Shown here piece after piece: positions 33,947-43,265 of a DNA stretch of 53,678 bases (within the stretch, counting starts at the first letter, position 1; each line of letters starts with the position of its first letter). Location: positions 1-53,678 of the forward strand of contig FZLS01000011.1 in assembly GCA_900197625.1 (NCBI GenBank), written 5' to 3'. The notes beneath the pieces were generated by a model. The model saw nothing but the letters and a program-made list of their open reading frames with translations, searched no databases and had not been told where the DNA came from. The translations under genes and the position numbers were made by a program. The DNA comes from Rhodobacteraceae bacterium Water-Bin34. GTDB lineage: Bacteria > Pseudomonadota > Alphaproteobacteria > Rhodobacterales > Rhodobacteraceae.

Positions 33947-35491
33947 ATGTTTCATAAAATACTATTAACTACAGCAGCTATCGCAGCATCTACTGTGACT
34001 GTTTCTGCGGAAACAATCCGATGGGCAAGAGCAGGCGATGCTATAACAATGGATCCACATGCTCAAAATGAAGGGCCGACACACGGTATGAATCATCAAA
34101 TTTATGATTCATTATTACAACGTGATATGTCAGGAAATATTATACCCTCATTAGCGCTTAGCTGGGCTGCTTTGGCAGATAACCCAAATGTGTGGCGGTT
34201 TAATCTACGTCAGGGTGTATCATACCATGATGGCGCGGCTTTTGACTCTGAAGACGTTGTTTTCTCTTTAAATCGTGCAATGGCAGACGGTTCGGAAATG
34301 AAAGAATTATTGTCATCAATTAAAGATATAAGAGCTGTCGACGCACATACTGTTGATATTGAAACAAATGGTGCAAATCCATTATTGGTAAATAATCTTA
34401 CCAATATGTTCATGATGGATAAGGGTTGGTCAACTGCTAATGATGTTTTAACACCTCATGATGTAGCCAAGGGTGAAACAAATTTCGCCACGATGAATAC
34501 AAATGGAACTGGCGCATTTATGCTTGTTAGTCGTTCAGTTGACGAAAAAACTGTTCTTAAATCAAACCCTAATTATTGGGGAAAGGATATTTATCCAAAT
34601 CAAGTAACAGATATCATTTACACACCAATTCAATCTGCAGCTACGCGTGTTGCTGCTTTATTGTCGGGTGAAGTTGATATCATTCAAGATGTTCCAGTTC
34701 AAGATTTAGGACGTGTTTCAGGAACTGATGGACTAAATGTTGCTACGGCTGCTCAAAACCGAGTTATTTTCTTTGGATTAGACACCGCAGAAGGTCCAAC
34801 AAGTAATCTTAAAGTACGCCAGGCAATGAATATTGCAATAAACCGTGATGCAATTAAAAAGATTGTAATGCGCGAGCAGTCAGATCCAACAGGAGTTATC
34901 ATGCCTCCATTTGTTAATGGATGGACAGAAGCTTTAAACGAATATCCTGATTATGACATTGATGCTGCTAAAGGTCTGATGGCAGACGCTGGATTTGCTA
35001 ATGGTTTTGATATTACTTTAAATTGTCCAAATGATCGTTATATAAATGATGAAGCAATCTGCCAGGCAGCTGTTGGAATGATGGCTAGAATTGGAATCAA
35101 TGTAACACTTGATGCAAAGCCAAAAGCACAGCATTTCCCAATTGCTAAAGGTGGCGAGGCTCCTTTCTACATGTTAGGCTGGGGTGTTCCAACTTTCGAC
35201 TCTCACTATATATTCAACTATTTAGTGCATACTCAAACAGACAAGCGTGGTTCATGGAATCCAACTGGATATTCTAATGCCGATGTCGATGCTATGATTG
35301 TTAGCTTAGAGTCTGAAACTGATTTAGCAGCGCGTGATGCGACAATTGCAAAAATCTGGTCAGCGGTACAAGATGCTCAAATGTATCTTCCAATTCATAA
35401 CCAAGTTTTAAACTGGGGTATGAAGACTAATATTGATTTTGATGTCCAACCTGAGGACACACCTCATTTTCAATTCTTAAAATTTAAATAA
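33947..35491 (+). CDS. dppA: dipeptide/oligopeptide-type ABC transporter binding protein
   Basis: A 514-residue family 5 binding protein. The signal peptide ends near TVSA (residue 21), followed by ETIRWARAGDAITMDPHAQNEG. Family 5 signatures include WRFNLRQGVSYHDGAAFDSEDVVFSLNR and the C-terminal lobe NPDADVDAMIVSLESETD-like segment. Members bind peptides, opines, nickel complexes or other solutes; the sequence does not settle which. ATG 33947 has GGGAGG seven bases upstream, whereas the longer frame from 33893 would put a non-signal peptide in front. Confidence 0.88.
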   Translation: MFHKILLTTAAIAASTVTVSAETIRWARAGDAITMDPHAQNEGPTHGMNHQIYDSLLQRDMSGNIIPSLALSWAALADNPNVWRFNLRQGVSYHDGAAFDSEDVVFSLNRAMADGSEMKELLSSIKDIRAVDAHTVDIETNGANPLLVNNLTNMFMMDKGWSTANDVLTPHDVAKGETNFATMNTNGTGAFMLVSRSVDEKTVLKSNPNYWGKDIYPNQVTDIIYTPIQSAATRVAALLSGEVDIIQDVPVQDLGRVSGTDGLNVATAAQNRVIFFGLDTAEGPTSNLKVRQAMNIAINRDAIKKIVMREQSDPTGVIMPPFVNGWTEALNEYPDYDIDAAKGLMADAGFANGFDITLNCPNDRYINDEAICQAAVGMMARIGINVTLDAKPKAQHFPIAKGGEAPFYMLGWGVPTFDSHYIFNYLVHTQTDKRGSWNPTGYSNADVDAMIVSLESETDLAARDATIAKIWSAVQDAQMYLPIHNQVLNWGMKTNIDFDVQPEDTPHFQFLKFK

Positions 35492-35500
35492 AATATCTCT

Positions 35501-35530
35501 GCACCAGCCAGATAATTACATGGCTGGTGC
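35501..35530 (+). terminator. hairpin between dppA and dppB
   Basis: GCACCAGCCA (35501-35510) pairs perfectly with TGGCTGGTGC (35521-35530) around a 10-base loop. It lacks a long T tract. It lies after the binding-protein gene and 99 bases before dppB. Confidence 0.78.
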
Positions 35531-35629
35531 AACTTTGATTATACTTTTAACTTTTTTTTAATTACTTTCATTCAGTGGAGATCCTTTTGTTGTGATTGTT
35601 TCATATTTTACAACTTTTGAAAGAATATC

Positions 35630-36607
35630 ATGCTAGTAATTATTTTTAGACGCTTAGGGCAATCAGTTTTAGTATTATTTCTAGTCGCATTAATTTCTTT
35701 TTTAATTTTTAGATACGTTGGCAATCCTGTTGATAATTTGATGGGGCAAGAAGCTACATTAGCTCAAAGAGCTGCTCTAGAGGAAGCTTTGGGTCTCAAT
35801 GATCCATTTTATAAGCAATATTTTGGCTTTGTCTGGAATGCTTTGAATTTTGATTTTGGCAATTCTTATAGAGGTGCATTGCCAGTTTCAGATTTAATAG
35901 CAAGCAGACTTCCGGCAACACTTGAATTAGCTTTAACATCTGCCATTTTTGCTATATTTTTTGGTGTTATTACCGGAATATACACTGCAATTAGACGTGG
36001 TGGTTATCTAGCAAACATAATTTTATCTACTTCCTTAATTGGTGTTTCTCTTCCAACATTTCTCATTGGTGTATTGCTTATTTGGTTATTTGCTGTTGAA
36101 CTAAAATGGCTACCTTCGTTTGGGCGAGGAGACGTAGTCCAACTTGGTTGGTGGTCAACTGGGTTTTTAACACTTTCAGGCATTAAGTCTCTTATTTTGC
36201 CAAGCATAACTCTTGGACTGTACCAGTTAACATTAATTATGCGTTTAACACGTTCTGAGATGCTTGAAGTAATGCGTCAGGATTATGTTAGATTTGCAAA
36301 AGCTCTAGGGTTATCTTCTAGGCAGGTAAATTATAATCATGCGCTTCCAAATACGCTTGTACCAGTTGTAACTATAGCGGGGCTACAATTGGGTTCTATT
36401 GTTGCGTTTGCCATAGTTACAGAAACTGTATTTCAATGGCCCGGTGTTGGGTTGTTATTTATCAATGCAGTATATTTTGTTGATATACCTGTAATGAGTG
36501 CATACTTACTCCTTGTTGGTGTTTTATTCGTAATTATTAACCTGTTTGTTGATTTATTATATTTAGCAATTGATCCGCGACTGCGTGACAACAACAGTAG
36601 TGAATAG
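35630..36607 (+). CDS. dppB: dipeptide-type ABC transporter permease DppB
   Basis: A 325-residue inner-membrane permease. The first span is near residues 9-29. The DppB/OppB-specific segment follows (AQRAALEEALGLNDPFYKQYFGFV), and the coupling loop is DYVRFAKALGLSSRQVNYNHALPN. The C-terminus reads DLLYLAIDPRLRDNN, as in family members. No strong Shine-Dalgarno is visible before ATG 35630 (GAAAG only), so it may be translated less than dppA. Confidence 0.9.
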   Translation: MLVIIFRRLGQSVLVLFLVALISFLIFRYVGNPVDNLMGQEATLAQRAALEEALGLNDPFYKQYFGFVWNALNFDFGNSYRGALPVSDLIASRLPATLELALTSAIFAIFFGVITGIYTAIRRGGYLANIILSTSLIGVSLPTFLIGVLLIWLFAVELKWLPSFGRGDVVQLGWWSTGFLTLSGIKSLILPSITLGLYQLTLIMRLTRSEMLEVMRQDYVRFAKALGLSSRQVNYNHALPNTLVPVVTIAGLQLGSIVAFAIVTETVFQWPGVGLLFINAVYFVDIPVMSAYLLLVGVLFVIINLFVDLLYLAIDPRLRDNNSSE

Positions 36608-36615
36608 AGAGCAAA

Positions 36616-37521
36616 ATGCATAGATTTTTGAAATCTGATTTTATATATGATTTTCTGAGAGCTCCCGTAGCAATCATCTCTTTTTCTGTGATCTCTATTC
36701 TCGTCTTAAGTGCAATATTTGCTCAATATATTGCTCCAACAAATCCATTTGATCCAGCGAGTTTAGAGTTAATGAATGGTTTCACACCGCCAATGGAGCC
36801 AAATATGTTTACGGGTGAGGTTTTTTTACTTGGAACAGATGATCAAGGAAGAGACTTATTTTCAGCAATTCTATATGGATTACGCATATCCCTCTTTGTT
36901 GGGTTAATGGCAGTATCGCTCGCGATGATCATGGGTGTCTTATTGGGTTTAATTGCAGGTTATGTCGGAGGCTGGTTGGATAATTTCATCATGCGTCTTG
37001 CAGACATACAGATGACTTTTCCATCAATTCTTATTGCAATGCTCATATTTGGTGTTGCTCGTGGTCTTTTGCCTCCAGAATTACGTTATGAAATGGCTAT
37101 TACGGTATTAATCATATCTATAGGTCTATCTGAATGGGTTCCGTTTGCTAGAACTGTGCGTGGCTCAACTATGGTTGAAAAGGAAAAAGAATATATTGCA
37201 GCAGCACAACTTATTGGTCTGAAAAAGTGGCAAATAATGATCAGACATATTCTACCAAATGTACTTGGTCCGGTACTTGTAATAGCTACTATAACTTTTG
37301 CTTTAGCGATTATAGCAGAAGCTACTCTTTCTTTTCTTGGAGTAGGGGCACCCCGAACAGAACCTAGTCTTGGAACATTGATTAGAGTTGGACAAGATTT
37401 TTTATTTTCAGGAGAATGGTGGATTTTATTATTTCCTGCGCTCACGCTGTTGGCTCTAGCTCTAGCAGTAAATTTGCTTGGTGATTGGCTTAGAGACACA
37501 TTAAATCCGAGGCTCAAGTGA
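36616..37521 (+). CDS. dppC: dipeptide-type ABC transporter permease DppC
   Basis: A 301-residue inner-membrane permease, partner of DppB. Typical segments are FLLGTDDQGRDLFSAILYGLRISL near residues 72-95, EKEYIAAAQLIGLKKWQIMIRHILPN as the coupling loop, and LGDWLRDTLNPRLK at the C-terminus. Its stop overlaps the first base of the dppD ATG, so translation is coupled. Confidence 0.92.
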   Translation: MHRFLKSDFIYDFLRAPVAIISFSVISILVLSAIFAQYIAPTNPFDPASLELMNGFTPPMEPNMFTGEVFLLGTDDQGRDLFSAILYGLRISLFVGLMAVSLAMIMGVLLGLIAGYVGGWLDNFIMRLADIQMTFPSILIAMLIFGVARGLLPPELRYEMAITVLIISIGLSEWVPFARTVRGSTMVEKEKEYIAAAQLIGLKKWQIMIRHILPNVLGPVLVIATITFALAIIAEATLSFLGVGAPRTEPSLGTLIRVGQDFLFSGEWWILLFPALTLLALALAVNLLGDWLRDTLNPRLK

Positions 37522-38474
37522 TGGAAGAAAATTTACTTGAAGTAAGAAATATATCTGTAACTTTTAAAAGTCGTTATGGAGTATTAAAAGCGCTGGATAA
37601 TTTATCTTTAAACGTAAAAAAAGGTGAAATTTTAGGCTTAGTTGGAGAATCTGGGGCTGGTAAATCTATGACTGGCGCAGCCATTTTAGGCTTGATAGAT
37701 CCACCAGGTCGCCTCTCAAGTGGCGAAATTTACTTCAAAGGTAAATCTATAAGTAATGCACCTGAGGCAGTTAGAGGGCATGAAATTTCCATGATTTTTC
37801 AAGACCCACTTATGAGTTTAAATCCATTAAGAAAAATTGGTGATCAACTTGTTGAAACGATTTTAACACATATGAATATTTCTAAATCAGAGGCAATTAA
37901 GAGAGCAAAGAATGGCTTAAAGGAAGTAGGAATTGACCCAAGCCGTCTCAACTCATATCCTCATACTTTTTCTGGAGGTATGAGGCAAAGGGTTGTTATT
38001 GCATTAGCTTTGGCGCCAGAGCCATCACTGATTATTGCTGATGAACCAACAACAGCATTAGATGTTTCGGTACAAGCTCAAATATTAGATCTGTTAAAAA
38101 AGCTTTGTAAGGATCGTGGTACTTCAATAATTTTAGTAACACACGATATGGGAGTAATTGCCGAAACAACTGATAGAGTAGGGGTTCTTTATGCTGGAAG
38201 GTTGGCTGAAATTGGAGATACACGTGATGTGTTAACTGATCCTAAGCACCCTTATACGAGAGGCTTAGTTGATTCCACACCTCGAATAGACTCAAATTCA
38301 TTTAAAAAATCACTTTTCCAAATTCCTGGATCAATGCCAAAATTAGACGCAATGCCAAGTGGTTGTGCATTTCATCCAAGATGTGAATTTGCAACTGAGA
38401 TATGCACAAAGAAAATTCCACAAATACTACTCGATCGATCTGCATGTTGGTTATTAAATGATGGAGAACTGTGA
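37521..38474 (+). CDS. dppD: dipeptide-type ABC transporter ATPase DppD
   Basis: A 317-residue ATPase. Walker A is GESGAGKSM, the signature is FSGGMRQRVVIALAL, Walker B is LIIADEP and the switch histidine is in VTHDMGV. The C-terminal oligopeptide-transporter domain has clustered cysteines (GCAFHPRC, EICTKK), as in family members that carry an iron-sulfur site. I prefer ATG 37521 over GTG 37518; GAGG lies eight bases before the ATG. The gene overlaps the dppC stop. Confidence 0.9.
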   Translation: MEENLLEVRNISVTFKSRYGVLKALDNLSLNVKKGEILGLVGESGAGKSMTGAAILGLIDPPGRLSSGEIYFKGKSISNAPEAVRGHEISMIFQDPLMSLNPLRKIGDQLVETILTHMNISKSEAIKRAKNGLKEVGIDPSRLNSYPHTFSGGMRQRVVIALALAPEPSLIIADEPTTALDVSVQAQILDLLKKLCKDRGTSIILVTHDMGVIAETTDRVGVLYAGRLAEIGDTRDVLTDPKHPYTRGLVDSTPRIDSNSFKKSLFQIPGSMPKLDAMPSGCAFHPRCEFATEICTKKIPQILLDRSACWLLNDGEL

Positions 38475-38475
38475 T

Positions 38476-39288
38476 ATGAGTTTTGTGCAGGCCATTGGTT
38501 TAACTAGAACATTTGATTTATCAGATCCATTTATTGTGCGTGCAATAAGTAGAACTCCAAAGCGTATACTTACAGCAGTTGATAAAGTTAGTTTTTCTAT
38601 TGAAAAGGGGACCACTTATGCACTTGTTGGAGAAAGTGGCTCAGGAAAATCTACTATAGCAAAAATGGCAGTTGGTCTCTTAAAACCAACTGATGGGTCT
38701 CTTCTTGTTGATGGAATGAATTTAAACGATCCTAAATTAGCCAAGGAAGAAACATTAGCTTTAAGAAGACGTATTCAGATGGTCTTTCAATCTCCATATG
38801 CAAGTTTAAATCCTCGTTGGAAAGTAAAAGATATTTTATGTGAGCCAATAAAAGCATTTAAGTTAATTGAAAACCCTAAAGCACAAATAGATCGAGTACA
38901 TGAATTGCTTGAACAAGTTGGGCTTGCTTCAAGTGATGCAAATAAATTTCCACATGAATTTTCAGGTGGCCAACGCCAACGTATTTCTATTGCTAGGGCT
39001 CTATCTTCAGAGCCTGAAATAATTGTTTGTGATGAGCCTACATCTGCTCTTGATGTTTCTGTTCAAGCACAGGTTTTGAATCTTTTGAAATCGTTACAAA
39101 AAGAATATGCATTGACATATCTCTTTATTACTCATGATCTTGCAGTAGTCTCAACTATGGCAAATAAAATTGGCGTTTTAAATCAAGGAAAATTAGTAGA
39201 AGAGCAAAGCCCTGAGGTATTGTTTTCAGAGCCAAAAAATTCATATACTAAAATGCTTTTGAATGCTGCTCCTAAAATAAATTTTTAG
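38476..39288 (+). CDS. dppF: dipeptide-type ABC transporter ATPase DppF
   Basis: A 270-residue ATPase. Walker A is GESGSGKST, the signature is FSGGQRQRISIARAL, Walker B is IIVCDEP and the switch histidine is in FITHDLAVV. ATG 38476 is chosen because GGAGA lies about eight bases upstream, inside the end of dppD; earlier ATGs at 38458 and 38461 would put that site inside the gene. It lacks the cysteine-rich C-terminal tail of DppD. It closes the operon. Confidence 0.9.
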   Translation: MSFVQAIGLTRTFDLSDPFIVRAISRTPKRILTAVDKVSFSIEKGTTYALVGESGSGKSTIAKMAVGLLKPTDGSLLVDGMNLNDPKLAKEETLALRRRIQMVFQSPYASLNPRWKVKDILCEPIKAFKLIENPKAQIDRVHELLEQVGLASSDANKFPHEFSGGQRQRISIARALSSEPEIIVCDEPTSALDVSVQAQVLNLLKSLQKEYALTYLFITHDLAVVSTMANKIGVLNQGKLVEEQSPEVLFSEPKNSYTKMLLNAAPKINF

Positions 39289-39406
39289 ATTAATAATTTT
39301 AATTATTGCTTGTGTACTTATATATTTAAATATATATAAATAATTGAATATGTTTACTTATATGTAACTTTACTAAAATTTAAATAAAAATTTAAGGTAT
39401 AAAATT

Positions 39407-39841
39407 GTGGAAACTGAATTTACACCAATAACCTCATTACTAGGTGGAGCACTCATAGGTTTGTCTGCAGTAATGTTGATGGCTACTTATGGTAAAATAG
39501 CTGGAATAAGTGGTATTATTTTTAGGATTTTACCACCTGTTTTACGAAAAGAGAGCATACCGGTTGGTATGCTATTCATACTTGGATTGTTATTGGCTGT
39601 CCCATTCTGGAATTTATTTTTTGGTGATATTGAGCGCCAAGCTGTATCGGATAATTACTTTATTTTAGGTGTTTCGGGTTTGCTGGTTGGATTCGGTTCT
39701 TCTTATGGAAATGGTTGCACAAGTGGGCATGGAGTATGTGGTCTTTCGAGAGGTTCTATACGTTCATTAATTGCAACATTTTCATTTATGTTTACTGGAT
39801 TTTTAACGGTTTATATTCTTAGAAATATATTGGGGCTATAA
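39407..39841 (+). CDS. YeeE/YedE-family membrane protein, first half
   Basis: A 144-residue membrane protein with about four spans. The conserved YeeE/YedE cysteine motif is GSSYGNGCTSGHGVCGLSRGS. This family imports thiosulfate or another sulfur compound through cysteine persulfide-type relay. The start is GTG 39407 with AAGG upstream. The second half is encoded three bases downstream, and the two should act together. The gap 39289-39406 holds only AT-rich sequence with an AT-only palindrome. Confidence 0.85.
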   Translation: METEFTPITSLLGGALIGLSAVMLMATYGKIAGISGIIFRILPPVLRKESIPVGMLFILGLLLAVPFWNLFFGDIERQAVSDNYFILGVSGLLVGFGSSYGNGCTSGHGVCGLSRGSIRSLIATFSFMFTGFLTVYILRNILGL

Positions 39842-39844
39842 GAA

Positions 39845-40252
39845 ATGAAATACATAGCGTTATTATTATCTGGTATTATTTTTGGAGTTGGATTGATTTT
39901 ATCTGGTATGACTAATCCTTTAAAAGTACAAAATTTTCTAGACTTATTTGGAATATGGGATCCAAGTTTAGCTTTTGTTATGGGGGGTGCGATTTTTGTT
40001 GCTCTTCCCGGTTTTTGGTTGATTCAAAAGCAGAAAAAACCAATTTTTAATGAATCATTTGACTTACCCAAATCAAAAGATTTGGATTTTAGATTAATTT
40101 TTGGTGCTGGAGTATTTGGAATAGGTTGGGGTATTGGCGGATTATGCCCAGGGCCTGCTCTTACATCAATTACATTTTTTGATATTGGAATATATATTTT
40201 TGTCGTGTCAATGTTGTTTGGGATGTTGATCACAAAAAAGATAGTTAATTAA
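39845..40252 (+). CDS. YeeE/YedE-family membrane protein, second half
   Basis: A 135-residue membrane protein with about four spans. It carries the matching conserved cysteine motif GWGIGGLCPGPALTSI near residues 97-112. It pairs with the preceding protein, giving the two-gene form often called PmpA/PmpB or DUF6691. No sulfurtransferase, rhodanese or ArsR gene is adjacent, so the substrate and regulator are not shown here. Confidence 0.85.
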   Translation: MKYIALLLSGIIFGVGLILSGMTNPLKVQNFLDLFGIWDPSLAFVMGGAIFVALPGFWLIQKQKKPIFNESFDLPKSKDLDFRLIFGAGVFGIGWGIGGLCPGPALTSITFFDIGIYIFVVSMLFGMLITKKIVN

Positions 40253-40260
40253 TTTGATAT

Positions 40261-40295
40261 AGATTGCAGAGTTTGAATTATTCACTCTGCAATCT
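40261..40295. terminator. bidirectional terminator between YeeE-type gene and htpG
   Basis: AGATTGCAGAGT (40261-40272) pairs perfectly with ACTCTGCAATCT (40284-40295) around an 11-base loop that can pair further (GAA with TTC). It lies between convergent genes and is suited to stop both. Confidence 0.82.
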
Positions 40296-40306
40296 AATAG
40301 TTACAT

Positions 40307-42151
40307 TTATATTTCTAATGCTAACTTGATTAAGTCTTGAGAAAATTGCTTTGTATCTGCTGGCATTTCCCCATCTTGAATTCTTGCTTGTTCATATAAC
40401 ACTCGACAAGTGGCTTTTTGTAATTCTGAACTAATTGAAGGTAATTTCTTTATTAATTCATGGTTCTTATTAATTTCTATGACTTTTTTGCTGCCCTCAA
40501 AATCTTGCCCTTGTGCTTTTAATATCCTCTCTAAATTGAAATCTAGACCACCTTCGCCTGCAATTAACCTAACAGGGCTATCAACTAAGCTAGATGAAAT
40601 CTGAGCATCTTGTATTAGGTCTCCTAAACAATCTTTAATAAGTGATGTATATATTTCATCTTTTTCTGTATTTTCTTCATCAGGCTTATTTGTGTCACTT
40701 CCAGTTGAGGAGATATCGTATTTGTCTCTAGAAATTGATACAAATGGCTTTTCTTCAAAATTCTGCATTTGAGATATCCAAAAAGCGTCAATAGGATCTG
40801 TCATAAGTAATACATCAATTCCTTTAGCTTTAAATCCTTCTAAATGAGGACTACTTTTAGCTTGAGGAAGGGTATCTGCAGTTAAATAGAAAATTTGTTC
40901 CTGACTGCTTGTAAAGTTAGAAATGTAATTTTTTAGTGTAATTAACTTATCTTCTTTGTGTGAATATACTTTGATTATTTCAGCAATCTTTTTCCTGTTT
41001 TCAAAGTCTTCATAAAGCCCTTCTTTAATTACTTTGCCAAAATTAGCCCAAAAAGCATCATATGATAGTTCATCTTTGGTTAATTTCTTTTTTAGTCCGG
41101 AAATAACACGTTTGGTAATTGCTTTAGATATTTTCTTGAGTACTGGACTGTTTTGAACCATCTCACGACTTACATTCAAATCTAGACTTGATGTATCTAA
41201 TATTCCTTTAACAAATCGTAACCAAGTAGGAATAATATCTTGAATATCATCTGTAATGAATACTCTGTTGATATATAAATTTATATTTGTTTTTCTTTCA
41301 GGTTCAAATAAGTCAAAGGGTGCTTGGGTTGGAACAAACAAAAGATTTGTAAATTCTAACGTCCCTTCAGATCTATTGTGTAATGTTATAAATGGATCAT
41401 CAAATGTACTGAAATTTGAATTGTAAAATTCTTTATACTCATCAGCTGAAATATCTTGAGATTGTTTAGTCCATAAAGCTTGAGCTGAATTTACTTGTTG
41501 GCTCTCGCCATCTGTTTCTTTGATTTTTACTGGAACCTGAATGTGATCTGAATACTTTTTAATTAAAGTTTGTATTTCACTACTATCACTATAATTCTTT
41601 GCGTCTTTTTTTAGATAAAGTTTAATTGAAGTTCCAACAGGATATTCACTTTCAGATTCAGAAATGGAATATCCACTTTGTCCATCGCTTTCCCATATGC
41701 TAGTTTCTTTTGTTCCAGCTTTCCGTGAAGTCACTTCTACTGTTTTAGAAACCATAAACGCTGAATAGAATCCAACTCCAAATTGTCCAATTAATGTTTG
41801 CTCTAAACTTTTTTGGTCTTCTTCATTATCATTTTCTTTTAAAAAGTTTGCTGTACCGGATTGAGCAATTGTCCCAAGTGTTTCTGCGAGCTCATCCTTA
41901 TTTAATCCGATGCCTGTATCAATTATTTCAATAGTTTTTTTCTTTTTATCAACAATAATTTCTATTTCATCTTCATCTGTATTAAGAATATTGGGCGAAG
42001 TTTGCCCTAAAAACCTACGTTTTTGAATTGCATCAGACGCATTTGATAAAAGTTCTCTAAGAAATATATCTCTATCTGAATATAAAGAGTTTATAACTAT
42101 ATTTAATATTTTCCCAGTATCTGCTTCAAACGCTTGAGAGAATTTTTCCAT
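40307..42151 (-). CDS. htpG: molecular chaperone Hsp90
   Basis: A 614-residue cytosolic chaperone. The N-terminal ATPase domain contains FLRELLSNASDAIQKRRF, IIDTGIGLNKDELAETLG and GQFGVGFYSAFMVS. The middle domain has the catalytic arginine segment GILDTSSLDLNVSREMVQ. The C-terminal dimerisation domain follows. The length is normal for bacterial HtpG. GGAG is seven bases before the ATG. It has no evident functional link to the flanking genes. The 175 bases to galM hold no gene; ATTACT and AGTAAT (42234-42253) form a small inverted repeat. Confidence 0.95.
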   Translation of the reverse strand: MEKFSQAFEADTGKILNIVINSLYSDRDIFLRELLSNASDAIQKRRFLGQTSPNILNTDEDEIEIIVDKKKKTIEIIDTGIGLNKDELAETLGTIAQSGTANFLKENDNEEDQKSLEQTLIGQFGVGFYSAFMVSKTVEVTSRKAGTKETSIWESDGQSGYSISESESEYPVGTSIKLYLKKDAKNYSDSSEIQTLIKKYSDHIQVPVKIKETDGESQQVNSAQALWTKQSQDISADEYKEFYNSNFSTFDDPFITLHNRSEGTLEFTNLLFVPTQAPFDLFEPERKTNINLYINRVFITDDIQDIIPTWLRFVKGILDTSSLDLNVSREMVQNSPVLKKISKAITKRVISGLKKKLTKDELSYDAFWANFGKVIKEGLYEDFENRKKIAEIIKVYSHKEDKLITLKNYISNFTSSQEQIFYLTADTLPQAKSSPHLEGFKAKGIDVLLMTDPIDAFWISQMQNFEEKPFVSISRDKYDISSTGSDTNKPDEENTEKDEIYTSLIKDCLGDLIQDAQISSSLVDSPVRLIAGEGGLDFNLERILKAQGQDFEGSKKVIEINKNHELIKKLPSISSELQKATCRVLYEQARIQDGEMPADTKQFSQDLIKLALEI

Positions 42152-42326
42152 TTTTTACTCCAATTTTTTTGATGACTTACGCATTTTTTTAAACAATTTC
42201 AAGAGTTCCAATTATTCAATAATGTTTGATTAAATTACTTGTTTATTAGTAATAAAAGGTGACAATAGTTGAGAAATTAACGACATTCAGTAAGTTAGAT
42301 TCTGAAAAACGCCCAAAAGGTAAAAA

Positions 42327-43265
42327 ATGCAAAATAAAATATTTGGGACTTTAGCTAATGGTGATAATGTTTATTTAATTGAATTATTTTCTAAAGATCT
42401 TTGTGTAAATATTCTTACATTGGGTGCTATAATACAAGAAATGAAATTCAAAAATAAGCCTGTTGTATTAGGATATGCTGATCTTGAACCTTATACAGAC
42501 AATAAGTTTTATTATGGAGCAATAATAGGGCGGTTTGCCAATAGACTAAAGAATGGACAAGCAAAGTTATCGCAGGGAACTATTCAAGCTGAAATTAATA
42601 CGGATACAGGCCATCATATACATGGTGGATCCAAAGGAAGTTGTAATAAAAATTGGCGAATACTAGAACAATCAAAAACATACGTTGTGTTGGAAGTTTT
42701 GCTTCCAGACGGTGAGATGGGTTTTCCTGGAAATTTGACAACACAAGTAAGATACGAATTACTTCCAAATGCTTCATTAAAAATAAATATAACTGCAACA
42801 ACCGATGCGCAAACATTATGTAGTTTTACACACCATAATTATTTCAATCTAAATGGAGAGGGTACTATTTGTGGGCATAGTTTGCAGATTGAAGCCGATA
42901 ATTATATTGATACTGATCCACATGGAATACCTGTTGAAATATGTAAAGTTAATAAAAGTCAGTTTGACTTTAAAAAAAAGAGGATGATTTCTACACAGGA
43001 TATAATTGATCATAATTTTTGTATTTCAAACTCCCGAACCAAAATGAAAAAAGTTGCGCAATTGACACATGGATTATTATCTATGGAGTTAATGAGTACG
43101 GAACCTGGTTTGCAGGTTTACACGGGACATAAAATTGGCATTGCACTAGAGCCACAACTTTGGCCAGATGCACCAAATAATGAACTTTATCCGTCTGCTT
43201 TTTTAGAACCTGATGAAGTATATGAACAAGAATCTATATTCCATTTTTTTGATGAAAATCCCTAA
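42327..43265 (+). CDS. galM: aldose 1-epimerase (galactose mutarotase)
   Basis: A 312-residue cytoplasmic enzyme. Typical segments are GALIQEMKF-like start, YYGAIIGRFANRLKNGQ, GHHIHGGSKGSCNKNW, catalytic-region THHNYFNLNGEG and the C-terminal catalytic Glu segment ALEPQLWPDAPNN. It interconverts alpha and beta anomers of galactose, needed because GH42 releases beta-galactose while galactokinase uses the alpha form. It converges with galT and their ends overlap by 32 bases. Confidence 0.88.
   Translation: MQNKIFGTLANGDNVYLIELFSKDLCVNILTLGAIIQEMKFKNKPVVLGYADLEPYTDNKFYYGAIIGRFANRLKNGQAKLSQGTIQAEINTDTGHHIHGGSKGSCNKNWRILEQSKTYVVLEVLLPDGEMGFPGNLTTQVRYELLPNASLKINITATTDAQTLCSFTHHNYFNLNGEGTICGHSLQIEADNYIDTDPHGIPVEICKVNKSQFDFKKKRMISTQDIIDHNFCISNSRTKMKKVAQLTHGLLSMELMSTEPGLQVYTGHKIGIALEPQLWPDAPNNELYPSAFLEPDEVYEQESIFHFFDENP

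Noticed and set aside
39319-39336. AT-only perfect palindrome as a confident operator
   Set aside because: An 18-base A/T palindrome is easily formed in such AT-rich DNA; kept only as a low-interest note.
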